From Acidimicrobiia bacterium (GTDB lineage Bacteria > Actinomycetota > Acidimicrobiia > ATN3 > PSLF01): DNA of 64,000 bases. The stretch lies in NCBI GenBank assembly GCA_040289475.1, contig PSLF01000004.1, forward strand, positions 90,920 through 154,919. The letters run 5' to 3'. This document shows, piece by piece, positions 8,312 through 16,412 of the stretch. Position 1 is the stretch's first letter. Each line of letters begins with the position of its first letter. The position numbers and the translations under genes were made by a program. The notes under the pieces are model-generated. The model did no database searches. It worked only from the letters and a program-made list of their open reading frames with translations, and was not told the origin of the DNA.

Positions 8312-9937
8312 TCAATTTACAGCGCCCAATCTTTCGATGGCTATTTTGCGCGCTGAGGCATAGTCCACCTTTCCTGAAGGGGCTCTCCCCACCGAGTCTA
8401 CGAAGACCACATGCTTGGGAGCTTTATAAGAGGCAATATTGGACTTTGCGTAGGATATGAGCTCATCGGGACTGACCTCCGCGCCTGGGCGCAGCTCTAC
8501 TACGGCAGCCACTACCTCACCGAAACGATCGTTTGGGACGCCAACTGCTACTGCATCTTGTACCGCCGGATGCTCCTTTAACACCTCTTCTACCTCTTCA
8601 GGAAAGACCTTCTCCCCCCCGGTGTTGATGCATACAGACCCTCTCCCCAACAGCTTTATGGTCCCGTCCGCCTCCACTGTGGCAAAGTCACCGGGAATAA
8701 CGTAGCGCTCCCCTCCAATCTGTCTGAAAGTCCTCGCGGTCTTTTCTGGATCTTTGTAATAGCCGATCGGATTGGGTCCTCTCAGCGCGACCATCCCTAT
8801 CTCACCCGAGCCCGGCTCGACATCAGTACCGTCCTCTCTTATGACCCTGGCTCTCTCGCCGAGCTGAAACTTAGCCGTGTTCTCTGCTCGGCCACCAGCG
8901 GAAACCGACTGTCCCATCCCGAGCGCCTCAGAGGAGGAAAATGCGTCGACCAGTAGCATTCCCCGGTGGTGCGCTAGAAGACCCTTCTTTGTCTTCTGGC
9001 TCCACATCACACCAGAAGAGATCATAACTTTGAGGCTGGAGAGGTCCCACCGACCTGGGTTGGCATCCAACGCATCGAGAATGGGCTTTGCGAAAGCATC
9101 CCCCACGATCGACACCGAGTTCACTTTCTCGCGCTCTATAGTGTCGAGAAGTTCTATTGGATCGAAACTGCGGCTCTTCAGGGTGACAATGCAGCCCCCC
9201 AAGTTCAGAATTTGAAATGCTGTAATTGCCCCCGTTCCATGCATTAGAGGGCAGGCGGGAAGCCCCACAGGCCCGGGAGCTGAGGAGAGGCGTTTTGCAA
9301 CTATGGCGAGGTCGGGCTCACCAGGATCACCGCCAGTTGACAGAGCAAATACGCGGTATAGATCGTCCTGGCGCCACATTACACCCTTGGGCATCCCGGT
9401 AGTGCCGCCCGTGTAGAGCATGTATATGTGATCTCCGCTCCGTCCCCATGGAGCAAGGCCATGGTCGTCATCGGATACGGAACAAGCTAGATCCTCGTAA
9501 TCCAAAGCCCAAGAGGGTCTGTCGCCCGAGCCATCGTCCACCCAGATGAATAGCTTTATACGGTCCAGCTCTTTGCGCAACCGCTCCAGCCGATCTGAAA
9601 AAGTGCCGTGGAAGACGATGGCTTCGGTGTCGGAGTTGTCCCAAAGATAAAGGAGCTCCCTATCCTCGTACCTGTAATTCGTATTGACCGGTACCAGGCC
9701 GGCCTTGAAGCTGGCGTATACGGACTCAAGGTACTCGGGACAGTTGTACAAGTACTGCGCGACTTTCGACTGCTCTCCAAGTCCAGCATCGAGAAGGGCT
9801 CGGGCCAGACCCGAGGCGCGTCGCTCGAACTGTTGCCAGTTGTACTTTCGCTCGCCCTGGATCTGACAGATTTGTTGGGGGATGACTGCGGCGGCGGTGT
9901 CCCAGACATCTGCAAAGTTCCAGCCATCAGAGTGCAT
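8312..9937 (-). CDS. Acyl-CoA synthetase (AMP-forming)
   Basis: A 541-aa ANL-superfamily enzyme that activates a carboxylic acid, probably a fatty acid, to its CoA thioester through an acyl-adenylate. Motifs in order: the phosphate-binding loop YTGGTTGMPKGVMW near residue 175, SSEALGMG in the middle, the hinge region LGRGSVCINTGGEKVFPEEV, and the C-terminal catalytic-lysine motif PSGKVDY. It is divergent from an acyl-CoA dehydrogenase gene across a 184-bp spacer, consistent with a shared role in fatty-acid or branched-acid degradation. Chain-length preference cannot be read from the sequence. Confidence 0.9.
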   Translation of the reverse strand: MHSDGWNFADVWDTAAAVIPQQICQIQGERKYNWQQFERRASGLARALLDAGLGEQSKVAQYLYNCPEYLESVYASFKAGLVPVNTNYRYEDRELLYLWDNSDTEAIVFHGTFSDRLERLRKELDRIKLFIWVDDGSGDRPSWALDYEDLACSVSDDDHGLAPWGRSGDHIYMLYTGGTTGMPKGVMWRQDDLYRVFALSTGGDPGEPDLAIVAKRLSSAPGPVGLPACPLMHGTGAITAFQILNLGGCIVTLKSRSFDPIELLDTIEREKVNSVSIVGDAFAKPILDALDANPGRWDLSSLKVMISSGVMWSQKTKKGLLAHHRGMLLVDAFSSSEALGMGQSVSAGGRAENTAKFQLGERARVIREDGTDVEPGSGEIGMVALRGPNPIGYYKDPEKTARTFRQIGGERYVIPGDFATVEADGTIKLLGRGSVCINTGGEKVFPEEVEEVLKEHPAVQDAVAVGVPNDRFGEVVAAVVELRPGAEVSPDELISYAKSNIASYKAPKHVVFVDSVGRAPSGKVDYASARKIAIERLGAVN

Positions 9938-10121
9938 AGGCTACCTAACTCCTCGGTACTACTAGCAACAAAACGGGGCCTCGAACCTATCATTTTCTAG
10001 AAATCGCCTAGGATCCTCACGATAGCGAGCTGCCCCACCCCTGGGCTAACGATAGCAACCAGATGCTCTCAGCTCGGTATATGGCAACGGTAACCGGAGA
10101 GTGTATATCGTATGTGCCGCT

Positions 10122-11246
10122 ATGGACTTAGAGCTTCCACCAGACGACGATCCTAGACGAGTCGAAATACGCAAGTGGCTCGCGGAACATCCTTCGCCCT
10201 CTGGCCGGGAGCTAGCTGAGGCAGGATATGTCGCCCCCCATTGGCCCCGGCCATGGGGACTAGAAGCCGACCCAATCCACCAACTCATCATCGAGGAAGA
10301 GCTCAAGCGCGCAGGGGTTCGCAAACCGACTAATCCGATAGGCATAGGATGGGCAGGACCCACGATACTGCACGCCGGAACCGAAGAGCAGAAACAGCGC
10401 TATTTGTTCCGAATCCTCTCGGGCGAAGACATATGGTGCCAGTTGTTTTCGGAGCCAGGAGCCGGCTCCGATCTTGCCTCCCTCCAAACAAAGGCCGTCG
10501 CCGACGGAGATGTCTTCATAGTCAACGGGCAAAAGATCTGGACCTCGCTGGCTCACATAGCGCGCTATGGAATTCTTCTTGCGCGCACAGATCCTACGGC
10601 ACCCAAACGTGACGGAATTACATACTTCATCTGCCCGATGGATGCCGCAGGCATAACCATACGACCCATCGTGGAAATGACCGGTTCTCACACTTTCAAC
10701 GAGGTGTTCTTTGACGATGTCCGCATACCAGCCGAAAACGTCGTGGGGGAGGTGAATAAAGGATGGTCCCTCGCCAAAGTCACTCTCGCCAACGAGAGAG
10801 TTTCTCTATCGGAGGAAGGAGCGATCTGGGGGGCGGGTCCTACGGCCCTAGATCTCATAGACCTAGTAAGGACAAGCGGCGGGGTGCGCGACGCTTGTCT
10901 TCGTCAGAGGCTTTCTAGGCTTTATACAGAGCACGAGATTCTACGTCTGTTGCGATTGAGGCAAATTACCTCTGCGATCAAAGGTTCAAATCCGGGTCCT
11001 TGGTCGTCTATAAGAAAACTTCTCGCAGACGAGCATGGCCAGCATGTGATGGAACTGGCAAAAGACCTGGCCGGAACTGGCGGCACCCTAGCGACAAAAG
11101 GACCTCTCGGCACCGGAGCAGGGATATGGCACTACGGCTTCTTATTCTCGCCCGCTCTAACCATTGGCGGTGGGACCTGGGCGATTCAGCGCAACATAAT
11201 CGGCGAGAAAATTCTGGGGCTACCAAAGGATCCAGCCGTCAACTAA
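10122..11246 (+). CDS. Acyl-CoA dehydrogenase family protein
   Basis: A 374-aa flavoprotein that oxidises an acyl-CoA thioester. Visible family stretches: CQLFSEPGAGSDLASLQTKA in the FAD-binding beta domain, GQKIWTSLAHIARYGILLART, and the C-terminal GGGTWAIQRNIIGEKILGLP. The start is uncertain: ATG 10122 gives MDLELPPDDD, whereas an upstream in-frame GTG at 10101 sits directly against a GGAGA sequence. It is the first of two such dehydrogenases in the window (the other at 53901-55052), and the two are not close relatives. The divergent neighbour is an acyl-CoA synthetase, suggesting a common pathway. Confidence 0.88.
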   Translation: MDLELPPDDDPRRVEIRKWLAEHPSPSGRELAEAGYVAPHWPRPWGLEADPIHQLIIEEELKRAGVRKPTNPIGIGWAGPTILHAGTEEQKQRYLFRILSGEDIWCQLFSEPGAGSDLASLQTKAVADGDVFIVNGQKIWTSLAHIARYGILLARTDPTAPKRDGITYFICPMDAAGITIRPIVEMTGSHTFNEVFFDDVRIPAENVVGEVNKGWSLAKVTLANERVSLSEEGAIWGAGPTALDLIDLVRTSGGVRDACLRQRLSRLYTEHEILRLLRLRQITSAIKGSNPGPWSSIRKLLADEHGQHVMELAKDLAGTGGTLATKGPLGTGAGIWHYGFLFSPALTIGGGTWAIQRNIIGEKILGLPKDPAVN

Positions 11247-11346
11247 AGCGATCCACCAAGTCGAGACGGCCCTAAGCTGACGAGCTGAGAGCGCCGCGAT
11301 CTAGTTCAACGGCCCATCTGCAGATGCTGTGGCCCCAGCTAAGAGC

Positions 11347-12396
11347 TCAGGCCTCCACAGTTTCCAGCTCAATCTCGGCAGCCTCGGATCCCTCTCCCAA
11401 GAACGCCTCTTCGTCGCTGAGTTGGAGAGCTTTCTCCATAACTTGGATTCGTCGCTCTACCTGATCGTAGCCGTTCTTTATAAAGCTGGAGATGAACTCT
11501 ATCTCCCCGATGTCCACATTGAACGCATCCGCAAACGGCTGGGCCTTGTCGGTGAGGAATCGTCCTGACTCGTCAAAGAGAGAACTTACAGCCTCTTTAG
11601 GAAATCGGAACTGCCCGAAAAACTGGTCGGCCAGCTCGTACATGCGGGCCTTGCCAAACTCCATGAGCTCAGGGCTTTCTTGGAGGATTCTTCTGCATAG
11701 GTAGGTCCCATAAGTTATATGGCGTCCTTCGTCTCTCCGCACGAGTGAGAGGCCATGCTGTAATCCCGGCAGTACTTTCCACCTCTTGAAGAGCTCACCC
11801 CACAGCTTGTATCCAGAGATCGCAAGACAGCCCTCGATGAACTGGTTGTACGTAACCCCGCAGTCCAAGAAAGCCTTCGGTGACCTGTCGACGAGCACCC
11901 TACGCATAACTCTTGGAAGCTCGCTCTCGAACAACCCTGCGGTCGGATCCCGCTCCACCCCCATCTCTTTTCTGCGCTGCTGGCCTTCCTCGTAAAGGCG
12001 CTGAGGATCTTCTCCTACAGCGTCGAACCATCGTCTGAAAAAGTCCACATGCTTCGCCTCTTCCATAGCAAAGGTGGTGAGGTAAATAGCTTCCTCTACC
12101 CGTCCCTCGTCTGCAACGCCAACGATCAGCGGCACGATGTCAAGCGTTACAGATTCCTCGCCAACCATGAAGCCCCTTGCAAAAAACGCAATCGTGCGCC
12201 GTTGGGTCTCATCCATGGCCTCATAGTCTTCTCGGTCTTTGGAAAAATCGATCCTGGCCGGATCCCAAAACAGCTGCTTGGCCTTTTGGTACAGGCGCCA
12301 TGGGACAATGTCGTATCGAAGTCCCCTGGAAGACTTCCACTCCGCTTCGTGGCGAACGATATCAAGAATCTCGGATCCGGTGGTGTCAGTAGCCAT
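11347..12396 (-). CDS. R2-like ligand-binding oxidase (R2lox), copy 1
   Basis: A 349-aa ferritin-like protein resembling the ribonucleotide reductase small subunit but of the R2lox group, which assembles a Mn/Fe cofactor and an ether cross-link between a Val and a Tyr. All expected residues are visible: ligands E80, E113, H116, E188, E223 and H226 (in VGEESV, MEEAKH, YNQFIEG and RRDEGRH) and the cross-link pair V83/Y183. The radical Tyr position of true R2 is not kept, and no R1 subunit gene is nearby, arguing against a nucleotide reductase role. Start ATG 12396 has the ribosome site AGGAGAGG. The physiological substrate of the family is unknown. It is very similar to the gene at 14919-15974. 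Confidence 0.88.
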   Translation of the reverse strand: MATDTTGSEILDIVRHEAEWKSSRGLRYDIVPWRLYQKAKQLFWDPARIDFSKDREDYEAMDETQRRTIAFFARGFMVGEESVTLDIVPLIVGVADEGRVEEAIYLTTFAMEEAKHVDFFRRWFDAVGEDPQRLYEEGQQRRKEMGVERDPTAGLFESELPRVMRRVLVDRSPKAFLDCGVTYNQFIEGCLAISGYKLWGELFKRWKVLPGLQHGLSLVRRDEGRHITYGTYLCRRILQESPELMEFGKARMYELADQFFGQFRFPKEAVSSLFDESGRFLTDKAQPFADAFNVDIGEIEFISSFIKNGYDQVERRIQVMEKALQLSDEEAFLGEGSEAAEIELETVEA

Positions 12397-12457
12397 GAGC
12401 CTCTCCTAACTGGACTCGATACGCCCTACGTTCTTCATCCTACTCTATTAGACTACT

Positions 12458-13972
12458 TCACGTCCGCATGTCCGCATCCCCAAATCTCCACTTGGAAACC
12501 TGAGCGCGATATTCGAAAAGTGCACGGGAAACTAATGTACCCAGTTGGCCTGTGAAAGCTAGTAATGGCATCCTAGATGTGGCCGGTAAGGTAAACCATA
12601 AATCATCGCGAATAACGGTTCCTCGTTTCCGATTAAAATGCCTTTCCGACTTATTATCTGACGGAACATCTATGTCTTCAAACCGATGTCGATGAAACCA
12701 CCGAATCCTGGAATTTCCCTCGGTCATATCAAAAAATTCCTTGGGCTCGGAAATGCAAAAAATCTTTCCGCTGTACCTCTTAGAAATAGGCCCTGCCTTT
12801 ACTTCATAGAGCACAACACTTCCATTCTTCGCTTTTAGAGGGGCTTCTAATATCCTAAAGCCAATACGAGGAGGAATAAGTGCCGCTAGGTTTCCTGGCA
12901 CAGAATAAAATCGAAACACCTCATCTTTTTCGGCTGCCACCTTGAAGGACGATTGAATCAGAACTCCTGGTCGCCCTCGGATTGGAGACATGAATTGTAA
13001 GGAACAATCTCCTTCAAACACCTCTTCTGGTAATACTTTTTTAGAAGTCAGCATTTTGATAGGCTTGAACAAATCTGCAAGTGCAACTTTTAACTCCGGA
13101 AAAGCAAAGTCAAACCCACCTTCCGCTAACTTCGATGGAATAACGCGCTGACCTTCTAATAGCGAAAGTGATCCCTCACCTAAAGCCAGCCTCAATGCTT
13201 CAGCAGGGATCGATAATCGTACCTTTGTGCCTAACTCCAAAGCTAAGCTCTGAACAAATTCTTTGTAAGTCGTCTCAGTGGGAGCAACCAGGTTGACAGG
13301 CCCTTCGAAAGTATCTTCTTCGACAAAGTTTGCCACTGCTCGGCAAACATCGGTTGTATGGATCCAAGAAAACGGTTGTTCTCCTGATGCGATCGATGCG
13401 CCCATTCCCGACCTGAACAGAGGCTCTAGGACCTCCAGCACGCCTCCAAACCGCCCTAGCACCACACCGAGCCTGGGAATTACGACCCGCATTCCCAACG
13501 AATCCGCACGCTGCGCAGCGTTTTCCCACCTTACACATAAATCGGAGAGAAACCCCGACCCGGGTGGATCTGACTCTTCAAAAGGGGGATTTGAAATAGA
13601 TCCCGCACCGTAGTAGCCGACAGCGGAAGCTGACACGAGCACACGGGGCCTAAGAGAGGCTCCAGCCAAGGTTTTGACGAGCCGTTCGGTAAGGAGGATC
13701 CTGCTATTTTCTGCGTCTCGTATACGACGCTCGCTCCACCGCCTCCCAACCAACGGAGATCCAGCAACATTTACCACGGCATCACAGCGCGAGAGGGCGT
13801 CTTCGTCTGGGACTCCTGAGGGGTCGACAAAAAGCTCACAATCAAAACCGAGGACGCGCCGACCCTTTTCCTCCGATCGCACGCAAGCCAGAACAGCGTG
13901 GCCCCTGCTGCGCAAAAACAATGAAATTGCTTTACCTATGAACCCGGTTGCCCCGAGAACCGCGATCCGAAT
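12458..13972 (-). CDS. TIGR01777-family NAD(P)-binding epimerase-like protein fused to a C-terminal SRPBCC domain, probable AUU start
   Basis: A 504-aa two-domain protein. The N-terminal half is an extended-SDR/epimerase of the TIGR01777 (YfcH/SulA-like) group, with the Rossmann motif LGATGFIG, the middle SASAVGYYG and PRLGVVLGRFGG. From about residue 320 a second, START/SRPBCC-like ligand-binding domain follows (SSFKVAAEKDEVFRFYSVPG onward). No ATG, GTG or TTG can supply the Rossmann motif: the first TTG (13921) would start after it, and the frame is closed at 13994. The codon at the expected first residue is ATT 13972, giving MRIAVLGATGFIG behind AGGGGTGA. The gene is noticeably AT-richer than most of the window. 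The function of the family is poorly known. Confidence 0.85.
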   Translation of the reverse strand: MRIAVLGATGFIGKAISLFLRSRGHAVLACVRSEEKGRRVLGFDCELFVDPSGVPDEDALSRCDAVVNVAGSPLVGRRWSERRIRDAENSRILLTERLVKTLAGASLRPRVLVSASAVGYYGAGSISNPPFEESDPPGSGFLSDLCVRWENAAQRADSLGMRVVIPRLGVVLGRFGGVLEVLEPLFRSGMGASIASGEQPFSWIHTTDVCRAVANFVEEDTFEGPVNLVAPTETTYKEFVQSLALELGTKVRLSIPAEALRLALGEGSLSLLEGQRVIPSKLAEGGFDFAFPELKVALADLFKPIKMLTSKKVLPEEVFEGDCSLQFMSPIRGRPGVLIQSSFKVAAEKDEVFRFYSVPGNLAALIPPRIGFRILEAPLKAKNGSVVLYEVKAGPISKRYSGKIFCISEPKEFFDMTEGNSRIRWFHRHRFEDIDVPSDNKSERHFNRKRGTVIRDDLWFTLPATSRMPLLAFTGQLGTLVSRALFEYRAQVSKWRFGDADMRT

Positions 13973-13984
13973 GAAATCACCCCT
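13970..13984 (-). promoter_or_regulatory. Shine-Dalgarno-like sequence and AUU initiation codon
   Basis: On the minus strand AGGGGTGA (13984-13977) is followed after TTTC by ATT (13972-13970), the first codon of the Rossmann-fold protein. The GGGG core lies seven bases from the ATT. AUU initiation is known from infC, where it serves in autoregulation; here it is an inference from the protein alignment position. Confidence 0.5.
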
Positions 13985-14017
13985 CTTCCTACATCATGGC
14001 ACTTCTAGCATGCTGTT

Positions 14018-14539
14018 TTAGGATGCCCACCCAACTGAAGGATCAGTAGACCAAGTTCCCATTACAGGAATATCACCAGGTACGTGGCCATCGCAAAAGT
14101 CGGAAGCCCTCGGCGGTACCCCTTTACCATATACAACATTACTAGGAGGTACCATCTCAAGAATCATGCCGAAAGTATCTCCCGAGGGACTAAACACCGC
14201 CAAACAGAGATACTCGCCCCCCCTATAATCCACAGATACCTCTTTGAAATGGGTCGAGGGATTGGGCCCAATCCAGTAAAGCCCGTACTCTTCTGCCTGC
14301 AAAGCGTTGGTGTCGGAAGTAAAAACCTGCGCTCCTGACGAGTAGTAAGCCATCTCTGCAGTGACCGCAATTCTCAGGCTGGCTTGAGCCGCTCGGTTCA
14401 TCGCTCTCCTCCTAGCCCCCACATACGTAGGTATCGCGATGGCCATCAGAATTGCAATGATCAAGACCACGACCATGAGCTCAACCATGGTAAAACCCGA
14501 GTCATTTCTGGAATGAAAATTGCAAGAAAGGCGTCTCAT
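14018..14539 (-). CDS. Type IV prepilin / pseudopilin-like protein
   Basis: A 173-aa protein with a textbook class III signal: a short basic leader ending SRNDSG, cleavage before FTMVELMVV, glutamate at position +5 of the mature form, and a following hydrophobic helix VVLIIAILMAIAIPTYVGA. The C-terminal part has a predicted pilin-type soluble domain with a disulfide-capable cysteine pair (YLCLAV and SDFCDG). I place the start at ATG 14539, giving a 15-residue leader; frames further upstream remain open. No pilus ATPase, peptidase or platform gene is near, so the assembly machinery must be elsewhere. It may be expressed with the epimerase downstream of it, which begins 45 bp away. Confidence 0.85.
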   Translation of the reverse strand: MRRLSCNFHSRNDSGFTMVELMVVVLIIAILMAIAIPTYVGARRRAMNRAAQASLRIAVTAEMAYYSSGAQVFTSDTNALQAEEYGLYWIGPNPSTHFKEVSVDYRGGEYLCLAVFSPSGDTFGMILEMVPPSNVVYGKGVPPRASDFCDGHVPGDIPVMGTWSTDPSVGWAS

Positions 14540-14797
14540 ACGTGGGCTTTCTCGTATTTTTCTTTTAACCCTCACTAAACTGGCTTTTTTGTAAAGAACC
14601 GCCACTCCAGAGCACAGCGCAAAGGGGCAATCGTCTCACTCTTTGACAGAATTATCACGGTTAACAAAAAAAGGCAACAACCGACCACTGGTGTCGGTCG
14701 CTGCCCTCCCTTTGCTACGCCAATCTTCGGCACAACGAGCTCTAGAACTTTAGTGGAGCATTCGAACTCGGCCCCTATAGCGGGCGAGGAGCATAAA

Positions 14798-14825
14798 AAG
14801 AAGCGCCCCCGAGAGGGCGCTTCTT
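14798..14825 (-). terminator. Rho-independent terminator downstream of R2lox copy 2
   Basis: A perfect 11-bp inverted repeat (AAGAAGCGCCC / GGGCGCTTCTT) with a 6-base loop. Read on the minus strand it is followed by TTTAT, adding to the TTCTT of the stem to make a T-rich tract. It lies about 94 bp beyond the stop of the minus-strand R2lox gene. Between it and the prepilin start (14540-14797) no gene was recognised. Confidence 0.8.
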
Positions 14826-14918
14826 GCGGGTGGTGTCCAGGGGTCGGCACCCCAGCGCTGCCTCCCAGCCTTAGTTGACTTGTCTTACTCTCGCTTGAGA
14901 GGCGGGTTGCTCCGTTGG

Positions 14919-15974
14919 CTAAGCAACTATGGTGTCGAGCTCACGCTCCGCATCTTCTGCGCCGGCACCCAAAATTGCCTCTTCCTCACTGAGTTCCAAC
15001 GCTTTCTCGAGAACCTGAATTCGCCGATCGACCTGATCCCAGGCGTTGTACATGAACGTCGCCAAGAACTCGACCAATCGCTGCTCGATCTGCATCAGCT
15101 CTGCAGGGGGAAGCTTCGACCTGTCCAAATTGCCATTTTCGTCGAAGAATCCCCGCACAACCTCTCTATCTATAGGGAACCCGAAAAAGTACCTGAAGTA
15201 GTAGTTTCCAAGTTCAACGAGGCGCTCTCTAGCAAAGTCCATCAATTCAGGATGCTCGGCCAATATACGCCTGCAGAGGTACGTCCCGTAAGTGATGTGG
15301 CGTCCCTCGTCTCTGCGCACCCACATCAGACCCTGCTGCAGTCCGGGAAAACCGCCTGTGTCCTCAAAGAACTGAGACCAAAGCTTGTATCCAGAGATAG
15401 CTAAGCACCCCTCGACAAACTGATTGTAAGTAAGGCCGCAGTCTAGAAAAGCCTGGGGTGAGCGGTCGAATAACACTCGCCTCATAACCTTTGGAAGCTG
15501 GCTGTTGAACATCCCCTCGGTTGGGTCGAATTGCACACCCGCCTGTTTGCGCCTCTCATCAGCCAAATCATAAATACGTTGGGGATCTTCACCGATGGCA
15601 TCGAACCACAAACGGAAGAACTCGACGTGCTTGGCTTCTTCCAAAGCGAACGTCGTCAGATAAATGGCTTCCTCGGTTCGTCCCTCGTCTGCCACTCCAA
15701 TAATGAGCGGGACAATATCCAAGGTGACTGATTCCTCGCCAACCATGAAACCTCTCGCCAAAACGGCAGCTGCGAGCCTCTCCTCCTCCGAAAGTCTCTG
15801 CCAGTCCTTGGCATCCTGACTGAAATCAATCTGAGCCGGGTCCCAGAAAAACTTCTTGGCCTTCTCGTACAACTTCCAGGGCACTGTGTCGTAGCGCAAG
15901 CCAGTGGACGACCGCCACTCGCCCTCGTGGCGCTTGATCTCTAGGATGTCTCTCTGGGTAAGCGTTTGGCTCAT
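14919..15974 (-). CDS. R2-like ligand-binding oxidase (R2lox), copy 2
   Basis: A 351-aa paralog of the protein at 11347-12396. From residue 1 to about 230 the two run in identical numbering without an insertion, so the metal ligands (E80, E113, H116, E188, E223, H226) and the Val83/Tyr183 cross-link pair fall at exactly the same positions; similarity drops in the last 100 residues. Start ATG 15974 follows GGGAGGGAG; an upstream in-frame ATG at 16013 would add 13 residues not matched in the paralog. A strong hairpin terminator lies downstream at 14798-14825. Like copy 1, it should bind a long-chain ligand beside a Mn/Fe centre; substrate unknown. Confidence 0.88.
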   Translation of the reverse strand: MSQTLTQRDILEIKRHEGEWRSSTGLRYDTVPWKLYEKAKKFFWDPAQIDFSQDAKDWQRLSEEERLAAAVLARGFMVGEESVTLDIVPLIIGVADEGRTEEAIYLTTFALEEAKHVEFFRLWFDAIGEDPQRIYDLADERRKQAGVQFDPTEGMFNSQLPKVMRRVLFDRSPQAFLDCGLTYNQFVEGCLAISGYKLWSQFFEDTGGFPGLQQGLMWVRRDEGRHITYGTYLCRRILAEHPELMDFARERLVELGNYYFRYFFGFPIDREVVRGFFDENGNLDRSKLPPAELMQIEQRLVEFLATFMYNAWDQVDRRIQVLEKALELSEEEAILGAGAEDAERELDTIVA

Positions 15975-16412
15975 CGAGCTCCCTCCCCATGGTTCATATT
16001 TGGCAGATGACATGCGGCCAGCCGCCTTGCGCTAAAAGTCAGATCCTAACCGAAGGCCGAGTTCTCGGATCTTCCCGTCTGCTCGGTTGCGCAACTTATA
16101 CAGTCAAACACTGAGACAAATTGCGTTGGTTTGTCTCACACCATCACGAATTTTATAGCGCTGTACTCAACGTGGCAATACTACGCCGGTATACTGTGCT
16201 AAATCTCACATTGCTGCCTGGAGGACTGCCGCCTACATTCAGCTTGTTAGCTCTTGCATAATTCCGAGCAGTTTACTAAGATTTGGCAGTGCTGTTTCGT
16301 AACCCCAACTAACGCTACGCCTTCCTTATCTCACACGAATGAGTTCAACAATGCACACTAACTTGAAATCCCAAAAACCCTATAACGAGCTGAATTCGGA
16401 GGCACGAGGCAG
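15975..16412. other. Divergent intergenic region
   Basis: About 440 bp between R2lox copy 2 (minus) and the siroheme reductase (plus). No gene was recognised. It contains a perfect 9-bp inverted repeat at 16112-16138 and a TATACT hexamer near 16191 that could be a -10 element for the plus strand, though I see no convincing -35 partner. Confidence 0.45.
16112..16138. repeat. Perfect inverted repeat, possible operator
   Basis: TGAGACAAA (16112-16120) and TTTGTCTCA (16130-16138) are exact reverse complements separated by nine bases. There is no T-tract after it on either strand, and it lies in a divergent promoter region, which suits a regulator-binding site better than a terminator. Which neighbour it would control is unknown. 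Confidence 0.5.

Noticed and set aside
11347..15974. Ribonucleotide reductase small subunits (NrdF/NrdB)
   Set aside because: The Val/Tyr cross-link pair and the ligand set match R2lox, and no large-subunit gene is near.
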